NCBI RefSeq assembly: GCF_024170005.1
Contig: NZ_JALJXJ010000005.1
Coordinates: 1 to 64,000 of the forward strand
Reading direction: 5' to 3'
From: Azospirillum lipoferum
GTDB taxonomy: Bacteria > Pseudomonadota > Alphaproteobacteria > Azospirillales > Azospirillaceae
DNA: 64,000 nt
The notes beneath the pieces were generated by a model, which searched no databases, was not told the DNA's origin, and worked only from the letters and a program-made list of their open reading frames with translations. Below are positions 43,502-55,159 of the stretch, piece by piece. Within the stretch, counting starts at the first letter, position 1, and the number at the start of each line of letters is the position of its first letter. The position numbers were made by a program, and so were the translations under genes.

Positions 43502-44338
43502 TTGACCAAGCTCAGCCCAAGCCAGCTTTGCGGCACCAATTTCAGCTACTACCGCTTCTCGTTCGACCGCTTCCTGGACGACATGGTGGCGCTCGATCTC
43601 CAAACCGTGGAGATCTGGGGTGTGGCGCCCCACCTGCATGTCGATCACGTGACATCGGCGGACCTGAAGCGGATCAAGGGCCAGTTGAGAGAGCGCGGCC
43701 TCAGGCTGGCCTGCTTCACGCCGGAGCAGATCCTCTATCCGATCAACATCGCATCGGCCGAGGATTGGCTGCGGGATCGCAGCATCGCATTCTTCCGCCG
43801 CGCGGCGGAGATCGCATCGGAACTCGAATGCCCCCACCTGTTCCTGACGTCGGGCGCCGGATATCAGGACCATCCGCGTGAACCGGCATGGCGGCGTTCG
43901 GCCGACGCCTTGGGCGAGATCGCCGATCACGCCGCGTCGTTGGGCGTCACCGGAGTGCTGGAAGCCCTTCAGCCGCGGGAGTCCAACCTTGTCCTGTCAG
44001 TGGCGGACCTGATCCGGATGCGCTCCGACGCCGGCACGCCGAACCTCAAGATCGCGCTCGACACCGTCGCCATGGCGGTGGCCGGGGAGAGCGTGACCGA
44101 CTACACGGCGGCGTTCGGCGACGACATCCGCCATGTCCACTTCATCGATGGAAATCCCGCTGGTCACATGGCCTGGGGCGACGGCAAACTGCCGATGGAA
44201 ACCTATCTGAACGATCTGGCGGCGGCCGGCTACGGCGGCTGCCTGTCGTTCGAGTTTTCGGCTTCGCGCTATGCGCTCGACCCGCTGACGCCGGTCCGCC
44301 AGTGCGTGGACCGTATCCGTGCGGCACTGGCGGCGTGA
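43502..44338 (+). CDS. frlC: FrlC-like sugar isomerase/epimerase
   Basis: A 278-residue TIM-barrel protein of the xylose-isomerase-like/AP-endonuclease-2 family. It starts with TTG, chosen because AGGAGA lies six bases upstream. Metal and catalytic residues of the family are visible in VEIWGVAPHL, GVLEALQPRE, KIALDTVAMA, HVHFIDGNPAGHMAWGDG and LSFEFSASRY. FrlC of E. coli, of similar length, interconverts fructoselysine and psicoselysine. The neighbours frlB and frlD make this role likely. It is the only plus-strand gene of the module, convergent with the second permease. Confidence 0.72.
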   Translation: MTKLSPSQLCGTNFSYYRFSFDRFLDDMVALDLQTVEIWGVAPHLHVDHVTSADLKRIKGQLRERGLRLACFTPEQILYPINIASAEDWLRDRSIAFFRRAAEIASELECPHLFLTSGAGYQDHPREPAWRRSADALGEIADHAASLGVTGVLEALQPRESNLVLSVADLIRMRSDAGTPNLKIALDTVAMAVAGESVTDYTAAFGDDIRHVHFIDGNPAGHMAWGDGKLPMETYLNDLAAAGYGGCLSFEFSASRYALDPLTPVRQCVDRIRAALAA

Positions 44339-44369
44339 TGCCGGGCTGATGCCGGGTTGACGCTTGGGT

Positions 44370-44395
44370 GGCGGCGGTCCCTCAGGGCCGCCGCC
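44370..44395. terminator. Convergent stem-loop between frlC and permease
   Basis: GGCGGCGG (44370-44377) pairs exactly with CCGCCGCC (44388-44395), with an inner CCC/GGG extension and loop TCA. It lies between convergent genes and overlaps the last codons of the minus-strand permease. There is no T-tract, so efficiency as a terminator is uncertain. Confidence 0.45.
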
Positions 44396-45197
44396 CATCC
44401 TTGCCGGGCCCGGCGGCCACCATGAAGATGAACACGCCGACGATGCTCATGACGATCAGGATCGAGGACACCGCCGCGATCGTCGGATCCAGCTGGTCGC
44501 GCAGCGACAGGAACATCTTCTTCGTCAGCAGCGTGTTGTCGCCGCCGGCGATGAACAGTGAAATCACCACTTCGTCCAGCGAGGTGATGAAGGCGAACAG
44601 CGCGCCGGCCAGGACCGACAGCTTGATCCGCGGCAGCGTGATGCCGAGGAACGCCCGGACGGGATGGGCGCCCAGGCTCTGCGCCGCGATTTCAAGGTTG
44701 TGGTCGAATGTCTTCAGCCCGGACAGCGTGGTCACCACCACGAAGGGCAGGGCAAGGGCGGTGTGGGCCATGACGATGCCCGGCAGCGAATTGACCAGTC
44801 CAAGCCGGATGTAGAGGAAGAAGACACCGATGCCCAGGATGATGACCGGCACGACCTGAGGCAGCAGGAACACCCCCTTCAGGATCTGCGCGGTCGTGAT
44901 CCGGCTTCGCGACAAGGCCGCTGCCGCCGCCACGCCCAGGGGCGTCGCCAGAAGCGTCGTCAGGCCCGCGACGATCAGCGACGTGCGGGTGGCGTGCAGC
45001 CACTCCGACGAGCCGAAGAAGGTCCCGTACCAGCGAAGCGACCACTCCCGCGGCGGGAACTCCAGGTAATTGGATGCCGAGAAGCTCATCGGCACGACCA
45101 CCAGCACAGGAGCCAGCAGGAAGAACAGGACGATCACCAGCAGCGCGTGGAGCCAGAGGCGCCGCCATGGCGGCAGGTAGGCGTTCGTGGAATCCAT
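44382..45197 (-). CDS. PotC-type ABC permease
   Basis: A 271-residue permease with about six membrane segments and the EAA loop AQSLGAHPVRAFLGITLPRI. The N-terminal LVVVPMSFSASNYLEFPPREWSL is typical of PotC proteins. GAGGAGGACGGGAG precedes the ATG, twelve bases after the PotB gene. Last gene of the frlB-frlD-ABC transcript on this strand. Confidence 0.83.
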   Translation of the reverse strand: MDSTNAYLPPWRRLWLHALLVIVLFFLLAPVLVVVPMSFSASNYLEFPPREWSLRWYGTFFGSSEWLHATRTSLIVAGLTTLLATPLGVAAAAALSRSRITTAQILKGVFLLPQVVPVIILGIGVFFLYIRLGLVNSLPGIVMAHTALALPFVVVTTLSGLKTFDHNLEIAAQSLGAHPVRAFLGITLPRIKLSVLAGALFAFITSLDEVVISLFIAGGDNTLLTKKMFLSLRDQLDPTIAAVSSILIVMSIVGVFIFMVAAGPGKDGRRP

Positions 45198-45209
45198 CTC
45201 CCGTCCTCC

Positions 45210-46070
45210 TCAATCGGTGCCGCGCCCGCCGAGCAGGCGGCTCGCGACCAGCATCAGGCCGACGATCACGACCAGCACGACGGCCAGCGCGCTGGCGGCG
45301 CCCCAGTCGGCGTAGACGATGACGTTCTGCTGGATCTTGATCGACAGGGTCGTGACGTTGCCGCCGCCCAGAAGCTGCGGGGTCACGTAGAAGCCGAGAC
45401 AGAGCACGAAGGTCAGCAGGGCTCCGGCGATCAGGCCCTGCTTCGACAGCGGCAGGAACACGTCGAAGAAGGCCCGCGTCGGCGTGGCGCCCAGGCTGTA
45501 GGCCGCCCGTGTCAGGTTGCCGTCGATCGACCGCATCGACGCATAGAGCGGAAAGATGAAGAAGGGCAGCATGATGTGGACCATGCCGATCGTCGTCCCG
45601 AAGAAGCTGTTGGACATCCGCAACGGCCGCTCGATCAGCCCGGCGTCCAGCAGCCAGCCGTTGAGAATGCCGTTCCGTTGCAGGATCACCATCCAGGCGT
45701 AGGTCCGAACCAGCAGCGAGGTCCAGAACGGAATGGCGACGCAGGCCAGCGCCAGCGCCGACAGGCGCGGCGGAAGCAGCGTTATCGCGTAGGTCGCGGG
45801 ATAGCCGACCAGCACCGTTATCGCCGTCACCAGCCCGGCCAGTTGGAAGGTCGTCAGGAAGATCGCCGCATAGCTGGAATTGTCGATCATGCGCTGGTAA
45901 TGGGCCAGCGACGGCACCCCGTCGACCGAGAAGGACAGAATGCCCAGCCAGATCGCCGGGACGATCACCAGCGCCACGATCATCAGACCCGGCAGCACCA
46001 TCAGCGCCAGTTCGGCCCTGTTCCGGGCCTCCAGCACGGACAGCAGGCGCGCGTTCAGTGGGAGAGTCAT
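45210..46070 (-). CDS. PotB-type ABC permease
   Basis: A 286-residue permease. MVLPGLMIVALVIVPAIWLG is the first membrane segment and AAYSLGATPTRAFFDVFLPL the ATPase-docking loop. It overlaps the ATPase gene by ATGA and so is translationally coupled. It forms the transporter with the PotC-type permease, the ATPase and the binding protein at 42287-43342. Confidence 0.83.
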   Translation of the reverse strand: MTLPLNARLLSVLEARNRAELALMVLPGLMIVALVIVPAIWLGILSFSVDGVPSLAHYQRMIDNSSYAAIFLTTFQLAGLVTAITVLVGYPATYAITLLPPRLSALALACVAIPFWTSLLVRTYAWMVILQRNGILNGWLLDAGLIERPLRMSNSFFGTTIGMVHIMLPFFIFPLYASMRSIDGNLTRAAYSLGATPTRAFFDVFLPLSKQGLIAGALLTFVLCLGFYVTPQLLGGGNVTTLSIKIQQNVIVYADWGAASALAVVLVVIVGLMLVASRLLGGRGTD

Positions 46071-47158
46071 CGCGCGTGGTCTCCGGCTGAAGCCCCGCTG
46101 ACCACCCAGGCGTCCTCCTCGTGGATCGCCATGCGGAACCGGCTGCCGATATCGGGAAGGCCGCGCATCGTGTTCCGGCGCGTTCCCCGCTGCAGCTTCA
46201 GGCGCGTGCCGTCGGGCAATTTGGCGTGGACGACCACCAGATCGCCCTGGAACAGCACCTCCTCCGCCACCCCATCGAAATGGATCAGGTCCGGCTGGCG
46301 ATCAGAGGACGACGGGACGATCTCGATCTTCTCCGGGCGCAGCAGCAGCAGGGGATCGGCCTTGCCGGTGACATGTGCCGCCCGGAACCCTTCAGAGAAT
46401 TCGAGATCGACGCCACCCTCCCTGGCCGTCAGCGGCACGAAGGCGCTGTCGCCGATGAAGTCGGCGACGAAGCGGTCGATCGGCTTGTCGTAGATGTCGC
46501 GCGGCGAGGCGATCTGGTGGATGCGGCCGGCCTTCAGCACCGCCACCCGGTCGGACATGGTCAGCGCCTCCTTCTGGTCGTGGGTGACGTAGACGATCGT
46601 GCGGCCAAGCGTTTCGTGAAGGCGCTTCAGTTCGACCTGCATTTCCTCGCGCAGCCGCTTGTCGAGGGCGGAGAGCGGTTCGTCCATCAGGATGATGTTC
46701 GGCTCGAAAACGATGGCGCGGGCGACCGCCACCCGCTGCCGCTGTCCACCGGAAAGCTGGTCGATGCGCCGGTCGGCATATTGGTCCATCCGGACCGCCA
46801 TCAGCGCACGCTTGGCCCTGTCATCCCGCTCGGCACGCCCGACGCCGCGCAGCTTGAGGGGATAGGCGACGTTCTCCCCCACGCTCATGTGCGGGAAAAG
46901 CGCGTAGTTCTGGAACACCATGCCGATGTTCCGCTTGTGGGGCGCCAGGGTCACGATCTCCCGGCCGTCCACCTTGATGCTGCCGGAGTTCGGCCGCACG
47001 AAGCCGGCGATCGTCATCAGGAGCGTGGTCTTACCCGAACCGGAGGGTCCCAGCAGCGTCAGGAACTCGGCGGCCTTGATCGAGACGGAGATGTCGTCGA
47101 GGACGCTCAGCGAGCCGTAGTTCTTTCTCAGTCCCGCGATTTCTATCGATGAAGCCAT
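46067..47158 (-). CDS. PotA-type ABC ATPase
   Basis: A 363-residue ATPase of the spermidine/putrescine-iron group: Walker [18 protein letters not shown] near residue 36, [56 protein letters not shown] and [10 protein letters not shown], followed by a C-terminal TOBE domain from about residue 285. AGGGAG precedes ATG. It lies 48 bases after frlD. Confidence 0.87.
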   Translation of the reverse strand: MASSIEIAGLRKNYGSLSVLDDISVSIKAAEFLTLLGPSGSGKTTLLMTIAGFVRPNSGSIKVDGREIVTLAPHKRNIGMVFQNYALFPHMSVGENVAYPLKLRGVGRAERDDRAKRALMAVRMDQYADRRIDQLSGGQRQRVAVARAIVFEPNIILMDEPLSALDKRLREEMQVELKRLHETLGRTIVYVTHDQKEALTMSDRVAVLKAGRIHQIASPRDIYDKPIDRFVADFIGDSAFVPLTAREGGVDLEFSEGFRAAHVTGKADPLLLLRPEKIEIVPSSSDRQPDLIHFDGVAEEVLFQGDLVVVHAKLPDGTRLKLQRGTRRNTMRGLPDIGSRFRMAIHEEDAWVVSGASAGDHAR

Positions 47159-47206
47159 GGTCTCCCTCGCACCTTTGCCGCTGGGGTGTTCGCCAATCCT
47201 TGGATG

Positions 47207-48040
47207 TCAGCCCGTCGTCACCGTGACGGGAAGTGGCGCCATCGGTGCCTCATGCCCGAACGCGCCGAACCGTGTGCAGACCTCGCCGGCAGCGGCCGCC
47301 GCGCGATGCGCCGCCTCGGGCAGGGATGCACCAGCGCCCAGCGCCACGATGAACGTCGCGGTATAGGCATCGCCTGCACCCAGGCTGTCCGTCACCGTCA
47401 CCGGCACCGCCGGTTCATGGTGGATCGCCTCGCCGACTGCGACCGTCGATCCTTCGGCCCCCCGCGTCACGATCACGGTGTCGGGCCCCCTGGCCTGGGC
47501 CCAGCGGATCAGCGCCAGCACCCCGGCGTCGTCCAGGCCGGAACCGGAGAAGGTTGCGATCCGGATATGGGGCAGCAGGGGGTCGGCGTAGTCCGCCGGC
47601 TTGGACCCGAAGTCGAAGGACAGCCGGGCCGCCGCCGACAGATCGGCCAGTTGTCCCTCGACCTGACCATAGTCGCCGGTATGGACGAAGTCATAAGTGG
47701 AGACATGATCCAGGTCCGCCCGGTCGAGCCGCAGCCGGTAGGGCGGCGGCGTCGACCCGATGAAGTACCGGTTGCCGTCCTGGTCGATGCCGATCTGCGA
47801 GAAGGCGTTGAAGCTCTCGTTGATCCGCAGGCGGGTGATCTCGACCTTCTCGGCGACCAGCGCGTTCCGCACCAATGTTCCGGACAGGTCGTCGCCGATG
47901 ATCCCGATGTAACCGGCCTCGGCGCCCGCCCGTCTTGCGAACACGGCGACGTTCAGGGCGTTGCCTCCGGGGAACATCAGGTCGAGGTGAAGGTAGCGGT
48001 CGACGACGTTGTCGCCGACCCCACAGAGCCGCACCGCCAT
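47207..48040 (-). CDS. frlD: FrlD-like PfkB-family sugar kinase
   Basis: A 277-residue ribokinase-fold protein. It begins VRLCGVGDNVVDRYLHLDLM and PGGNALNVAVFARRAGA (sugar-binding), and ends with the ATP/anion-hole motif VTDSLGAGDAYTATFIVALG with catalytic Asp. The GDNVVDRY start is close to fructoselysine 6-kinases (GDN-x-x-D-x-Y). It would phosphorylate the fructosyl amine at C6 for cleavage by FrlB, whose stop is three bases upstream of its start. Confidence 0.8.
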   Translation of the reverse strand: MAVRLCGVGDNVVDRYLHLDLMFPGGNALNVAVFARRAGAEAGYIGIIGDDLSGTLVRNALVAEKVEITRLRINESFNAFSQIGIDQDGNRYFIGSTPPPYRLRLDRADLDHVSTYDFVHTGDYGQVEGQLADLSAAARLSFDFGSKPADYADPLLPHIRIATFSGSGLDDAGVLALIRWAQARGPDTVIVTRGAEGSTVAVGEAIHHEPAVPVTVTDSLGAGDAYTATFIVALGAGASLPEAAHRAAAAAGEVCTRFGAFGHEAPMAPLPVTVTTG

Positions 48041-48043
48041 GGC

Positions 48044-49087
48044 TCAGTACTCGACCTTGTGCATGTACCGGCGCTCGTCCAGCGAATGGCCGGTCGCCGC
48101 TTCCCGATGGTCGGCCAGGCGGGTGCCCAGCACGCCCAGCGCGATGGCGGAGATCTCGCCGCGCAGGTGCTCCGGAACCCCGGTCAGCGGGAACTCGCGG
48201 CTGTCGATGACGAACACGTGCGTGCCGTGACGCTCCGCGAACCTGATGACGCGCTCCGTCAGCGGGCGCGTCGCGTCCTCGCCCTGGAACACGATCAGCG
48301 AGGCGTTGTCGGTCAGCATCTCGAACGGCCCGTGCAGATAGTCGCCGGCGTCGATGTTGCTCGCGTTCATCCACTGCATTTCCATGAAATAGCAGAGCGA
48401 CAGCGAAAAGGCGGCACCCATGTTGGGGCCGGACGAGACCACATAGGTCGGCCGCTCGGCGCTGAGCTGCCGGGCGATCCCGGCGAGCTTGGGGTCGGCC
48501 TGTTCCTGTGCCGCGAGCAGGGCGGCCGGCAGCACTTCGAACGCCGTCCGGATGGCAGGGTCCACCGGTTCGCCGGTTTCCTCGAGCAGCGCCTGCCCCA
48601 ACTGGGCCAGCAGGATCTGTTTCGATGAGGTCACCGTCCGCTCGCTGCCATAGCTCAGCGAATAATGGGAGGTGTTGACCAGGGGATTGTCGTCGTCGCG
48701 GCTGACCGCAACCAGACGGGCGCCCCGCTCGCGGGCGAATTTGGCGGCGGCCACGGTTTCCGGCGTGCCGCCGGAATGCGAAGACGCCACGACCAGCATC
48801 TTCGGTCCCAGGCGGGCGGGAGGCAGGGCCTGGAACTCCGCCGCATTGATGTTGCGGATCGTCAGTCTGGTCGAACGCGCCTCCAGAAAAGTGGCGGCAT
48901 GGATCGACGAGGAATAGGACCCGCCGCACCCGACGAACACGACGTCGGTAACGCCGTCCCGGATGGCGTCGCGTGCGATCCGCTGCGCAATTTCTTGCTT
49001 TTCCAATACGCCCCGCAACGTCGGCGCGAAATCGGGTTCGATCGGGCGCAACGGCAGGCCCGTGTTGAGGGTCTTTTCAGACGACAC
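48044..49087 (-). CDS. frlB: FrlB-like fructosyl-amine 6-phosphate deglycase
   Basis: A SIS-domain isomerase of about 347 residues. The sugar-phosphate-binding blocks VVFVGCGGSYSSSIHAATFL, VVASSHSGGTPETVAAAKFA and VVSSGPNMGAAF and the C-terminus HSLDERRYMHKVEY agree with FrlB, whose tail in E. coli is DERRYYGGLVEY. FrlB splits fructoselysine 6-phosphate into glucose 6-phosphate and lysine. I prefer GTG at 49087, six bases after GGAG; GTG at 49099 is also in frame but lacks a ribosome binding site. First gene of the operon, under the paired operators at 49140-49170. The exact amine is not identifiable. Confidence 0.82.
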   Translation of the reverse strand: MSSEKTLNTGLPLRPIEPDFAPTLRGVLEKQEIAQRIARDAIRDGVTDVVFVGCGGSYSSSIHAATFLEARSTRLTIRNINAAEFQALPPARLGPKMLVVASSHSGGTPETVAAAKFARERGARLVAVSRDDDNPLVNTSHYSLSYGSERTVTSSKQILLAQLGQALLEETGEPVDPAIRTAFEVLPAALLAAQEQADPKLAGIARQLSAERPTYVVSSGPNMGAAFSLSLCYFMEMQWMNASNIDAGDYLHGPFEMLTDNASLIVFQGEDATRPLTERVIRFAERHGTHVFVIDSREFPLTGVPEHLRGEISAIALGVLGTRLADHREAATGHSLDERRYMHKVEY

Positions 49088-49139
49088 GACGCACTCCACA
49101 AAACTTGGATGAATTTCATCGAGAGCGGGGACATGGCCC

Positions 49140-49170
49140 TGAGAGCGCTCTCAATGTGAGAACGCTCTCA
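49140..49170. promoter_or_regulatory. Paired LacI-type operators upstream of frlB
   Basis: TGAGAGCGCTCTCA (49140-49153) and TGAGAACGCTCTCA (49157-49170), centres 17 bases apart, 53 bases or more before the frlB start. The first is a perfect palindrome. Same motif as at 43383-43417, giving four sites in one module and none elsewhere that I found. Confidence 0.8.
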
Positions 49171-49290
49171 TGTGGTGCCGCCGGAGTCAATGCGAATTTT
49201 TTCCGGGATGCTTGGCTTTGGCGGGGGGAGGTTCCGGCCGGCGGCACCTCGCTGCAACAGGCTGCCTCACCGAGGGCAGCGCGATAAGCG

Positions 49291-49392
49291 TCAGCTGAGC
49301 AGCGCCGCGGTCGGGTTGATCGCCACGCACCGCGAGGCATGCTCGCCTTTGTGTTCGAACATCATCCGAACCGCGCGCTCGCGGACTTCAAC
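49291..49392 (-). pseudogene. IS3-family OrfA fragment
   Basis: The minus strand reads VEVRERAVRMMFEHKGEHAS followed by RCVAINPTAALLS and a stop, the start of IS3-type OrfA proteins (RERAVRMV-EH-GEHAS-W-AI), lacking both its N-terminal MS-RRKY part and everything after residue 40. It lies between the Amadori and opine modules, six bases from the LysR stop codon, and marks an insertion/deletion boundary. Confidence 0.6.
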
Positions 49393-49397
49393 CCCAG

Positions 49398-50315
<918 letters not shown>

Positions 50316-50492
50316 TCACGACGAGCGATTTCGCATTTGACCGCATGCACGACCGTTAGACATCATGCGCTCAAGTGATGGTGCAGAAAAGCGGCTTCTT
50401 GCGATGGATTAAAGTCGCCGAAAGCAAATTTTCCATTCCGAATTCCGGGATTCCTAAAAGTCCCGGCGGGCAATGGCTGCAATAAAAGGTGC

Positions 50493-51236
50493 ATGGACAA
50501 CATGCATCCGGAACGAGAGGCAAAATTGCACGACTACGTCCAACTCATGGGCTTTGCGCCCGGTGGGTGGGGCCGCGACATGCTCGCCGCAACCGGACTG
50601 ACGGTGGCGATTGCAGCGTGCGGCTTCCTGACCAGCGTCCTGCTCGGCGCCTTGGGAGCCGCGGCCCTCCTGTCGCATCTTTCCATACTCCGCGCCGCCG
50701 GACGCCTCTACACGACGGTGTTGCGTGGCATTCCCGACCTCCTTGTCATTTATCTTTTTTACTTCGGCTCAAGCCAGCTTTTGGCCCTGCTGTCGGGCGG
50801 CTCCGGAGGGTTCGTTGGCGCGCCGAGCTTCCTGACCGGCGTCCTGGCCATCGGCGTGGTGGCTGGCGCTTATCAGGCGCAAATCTTCCGGGGGGCGGTT
50901 CAAGCCCTCTCCCGAGGAGAAATCGAAGCAGCACGAGCCTATGGGATGTCACCGGTCACATTGTTTCGCCGGATCGTTTTGCCTCAAGCGGTGCGCCACG
51001 CGATTCCTGGGTCTGGCAACATCTGGCAGCTTGTCCTGAAGGAATCCGCTCTGATCTCGGTCATCGGGCTCGTCGAGCTGATGCGCCAAGCGCAGATCGG
51101 CGCCGGCTCCACCCGCCAGCCCTTCAGCTTCTTCCTGACCGCGGCCGCGCTGTACCTCGTCATCACATTCCTGTCGGGCATCGCCTTCCGCTCACTGGAA
51201 GCGCGCGCCACGCGCGGCATTCGCAAGGCGGTGTGA
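50493..51236 (+). CDS. HisQ/OccQ-type ABC permease
   Basis: A 247-residue polar-amino-acid permease. YTTVLRGIPDLLVIYLFYFG and the docking loop EAARAYGMSPVTLFRRIVLP are classical HisQ/OccQ sequences. ATG at 50493 sits close to AAAGG; an ATG nine bases downstream is possible. First gene of the opine-type operon, divergent from the LysR gene. Confidence 0.85.
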   Translation: MDNMHPEREAKLHDYVQLMGFAPGGWGRDMLAATGLTVAIAACGFLTSVLLGALGAAALLSHLSILRAAGRLYTTVLRGIPDLLVIYLFYFGSSQLLALLSGGSGGFVGAPSFLTGVLAIGVVAGAYQAQIFRGAVQALSRGEIEAARAYGMSPVTLFRRIVLPQAVRHAIPGSGNIWQLVLKESALISVIGLVELMRQAQIGAGSTRQPFSFFLTAAALYLVITFLSGIAFRSLEARATRGIRKAV

Positions 51237-51238
51237 CC

Positions 51239-51965
51239 ATGATCGACACGTCATTCCTGGCCAGCTCGTTGGCAACGCTGGTCAAGGGTATTCCGCTGAC
51301 CGTCCAGTTGTCCATGATATCGGTGTCGGTTGGCGCCATTCTGGCGTTCGGACTGGCGCTGATGCGGGTCAGCGGCAATGCGGCGCTCGATCTCAGCGCC
51401 CGTGCCTACATCTTCGTCTATCGCGGCACCCCGCTGCTGGTTCAGATTTACATCATCTATTACGGTCTGAGCCAGTTTCCGGCGCTGCGTCACAGTTTCG
51501 CCTGGCCCTACCTGCGCGAAGCCTATTGGTGCGCGGTCATCGCGCTCGCTCTCAACACCGCCGCCTACAGTGCGGAAATCATCCGCGGCGGGATCCTGTC
51601 CGTCAACGCGGGGCAGGTTGAGGCGGCGCGGGCCTGCGGCATGTCGCAGGCGCTCATGTTCCGCCGGATCGTTCTGCCGCAGGCGCTTCGCCACATGCTG
51701 CCGGCTTACGGCAACGAAGTCATCCTGATGATCAAGTCAACCGCACTCGCATCGACCATAACGCTCATGGACGTTACCGGAATCGCGGCGAAGCTGGTGT
51801 CGGAGAGCTATCGACCCATTGAGGTCTTCACGATGGCCGGCGCGATCTACCTGCTTCTGACCTTCATTGCCTCCCACGGTTTTAGCCTTTTCGAACACGC
51901 GGTCACGCCGGACCGCCGGCAGCCGGCACCGCACCGTCCAGCCGAGCCCCCGGAGACGCTGCAGC

Positions 51966-51973
<8 letters not shown>
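51239..51973 (+). CDS. HisM/OccM-type ABC permease
   Basis: A 244-residue partner permease two bases downstream of the first, with FVYRGTPLLVQIYIIYYGLS and VEAARACGMSQALMFRRIVL. The C-terminus is extended with a proline-rich tail (DRRQPAPHRPAEPPE). It overlaps the ATPase gene by eight bases. Confidence 0.85.
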
Positions 51974-53671
<1,698 letters not shown>

Positions 53672-53683
53672 GCGTATCCGGCG

Positions 53684-53709
53684 CGGTGCGGCGTTCCGAC
53701 GCCGCGCCG
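53684..53709 (+). promoter_or_regulatory. Stable stem-loop after the binding-protein gene
   Basis: CGGTGCGGCGT (53684-53694) pairs with ACGCCGCGCCG (53699-53709), one T-G pair, around a TCCG loop. No T-tract follows. Such hairpins behind binding-protein genes usually raise their message level relative to downstream enzymes. Confidence 0.55.
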
Positions 53710-53736
53710 CCTCTCCCGGCGTGAATGGGACACGGT

Positions 53737-54873
53737 ATGTCACGGTTTTTAGAATGCGACGTCGCCGTGATCGGCGGCGGGCTGGTCGGTGCATCCATCG
53801 CCTTCGGCCTGTGCCGCAGCGGCGTGAGGCCGCTGGTCCTGGATGGCGAGGACCTCGATCTTCGCGCCTCCCGGGCGAATTTCGCTCTGGTCTGGGTGCA
53901 AGGGAAGGGAGTCGGCGCGCCGCATTACGCGCTGTGGTCCCGGCAGTCATCGTTGCTCTGGCCGCAGTTCGCGGCCCTGTTACAGGACGCCACGGGAATC
54001 GACGTCGCCCTGAGCCAGCGGGGAGCCTTTTCCTTTGCCCTATCCTCGGCCGAGTTGGATCGCTGGCACACGGAGATGGAAACAATTGCCGGTGAAACCG
54101 CTGGTGCTGCGGCCCCTTATGAGATTCTCGGGCACAACGAGCTGCGCGATCGCCTGCCCGCCATAGGCCCGGACGTGGTCGGTGCCGTCTACTCCCCCGC
54201 AGACGGCCACGTCAATTCGCTGCGGCTGCTGCGGGCGCTTCACGCCGCCTTGAAGGCCGGCGGCGCGGACTACCGTGCGCGCCACACGGTGAAGGGCATC
54301 GAACCCTTGAAGGCCGGGTTCCGGTTGTCCGGCGATTGGGGAACGGTGGTGGCCCGGCGTGTGGTGCTGGCGGCCGGCATCGGAAACGAGACGCTGGCGC
54401 CGAAGGTCGGTTTGGACGTTCCGTTGAAGCGCAGCAAGGGCCAGGTGCTGGTCACCGAGAAATGCGCGCCCTTCTTCCGCTTCGCCTCCGCCACCATACG
54501 CCAGACCGACGAGGGCGGGGTAATGATCGGCGACAGCGAGGAATCGGCGTCCACATCCATCGCCGCGCGCGCCGACATCAACGCCGTGTTGGCGCAACGG
54601 GCGATTCGCACGTTCCCGCTGCTTGCCGACGTCAACGTCGTGCGCAGTTGGGCAGGTTTCCGCGTCAAGACCCTGGACGGGCTGCCGGTCTATGAAGAGT
54701 CGGCGTCGCATCCAGGCGCTTTTGCGGTGGCCTGCCATTCCGGCGTGACCCTGGCCGCCGGCCACGCGCTGGTTCTCGCTCCACAAATTGCAGCGGGCGC
54801 TCTGTCTCCGGATCTCGCCGTTTTCGATTCCAGGAGATTCCCCAGGAGGTCCCATGTTTCGCAGACAGCATGA
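53737..54873 (+). CDS. Opine/hydroxyproline-type oxidase, FAD subunit (OoxB/NoxB-like)
   Basis: A 378-residue DAO-family flavoprotein: CDVAVIGGGLVGASIAFGLC at the N-terminus, VVARRVVLAAGIGNETLAPK, and AVACHSGVTLAAGHALVLAP at the end. It resembles the beta subunit of octopine/nopaline oxidases and of D-hydroxyproline dehydrogenase, where it carries the amine-oxidising site. ATG at 53737 is preceded by GGGA; ATG 53725 is an alternative. Its end overlaps the small iron-sulfur subunit gene by 20 bases. Confidence 0.8.
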   Translation: MSRFLECDVAVIGGGLVGASIAFGLCRSGVRPLVLDGEDLDLRASRANFALVWVQGKGVGAPHYALWSRQSSLLWPQFAALLQDATGIDVALSQRGAFSFALSSAELDRWHTEMETIAGETAGAAAPYEILGHNELRDRLPAIGPDVVGAVYSPADGHVNSLRLLRALHAALKAGGADYRARHTVKGIEPLKAGFRLSGDWGTVVARRVVLAAGIGNETLAPKVGLDVPLKRSKGQVLVTEKCAPFFRFASATIRQTDEGGVMIGDSEESASTSIAARADINAVLAQRAIRTFPLLADVNVVRSWAGFRVKTLDGLPVYEESASHPGAFAVACHSGVTLAAGHALVLAPQIAAGALSPDLAVFDSRRFPRRSHVSQTA

Positions 54874-55159
54874 GCCGGCCGACCCGGTGCGTTTCACGTT
54901 CGACGGGCAGGTTATCGCCGCCGAGAGAGGAGAGACGGTCGCGGTGGCGTTGCTGGCCTCCGGCGTCCGCACGGTCCGCACGAGCGTCGTCGGCGGCGAA
55001 CCGCGCGCACCCTATTGCCTGATGGGCGTGTGCTTCGACTGTCTCGTCACCGTTGACGGAGCGCAGAACCGGAATGGCTGCCTGACCGTTGCGCGGGACG
55101 GCATGGTGGTCGAAAGCCAGCGCGGCCGGCGCCGCGTTGGCGCGGAGGCGGGAGCATGA
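54854..55159 (+). CDS. Oxidase [2Fe-2S] subunit
   Basis: A 101-residue ferredoxin-like protein. The cluster ligands are in PYCLMGVCFDCLVTVDG with a fourth Cys in NRNGCLTVA, the plant-type pattern Cys-x4-Cys-x2-Cys...Cys. In heterotrimeric opine and hydroxyproline dehydrogenases this is the gamma subunit that relays electrons between the two flavin subunits. AGGAGG precedes the ATG; its stop overlaps the next start (ATGA). Confidence 0.85.
   Translation: MFRRQHEPADPVRFTFDGQVIAAERGETVAVALLASGVRTVRTSVVGGEPRAPYCLMGVCFDCLVTVDGAQNRNGCLTVARDGMVVESQRGRRRVGAEAGA

Noticed and set aside
44664..46493. A 609-codon plus-strand frame over the PotB/PotC-type genes
   Set aside because: Antisense shadow of two permeases and an ATPase.
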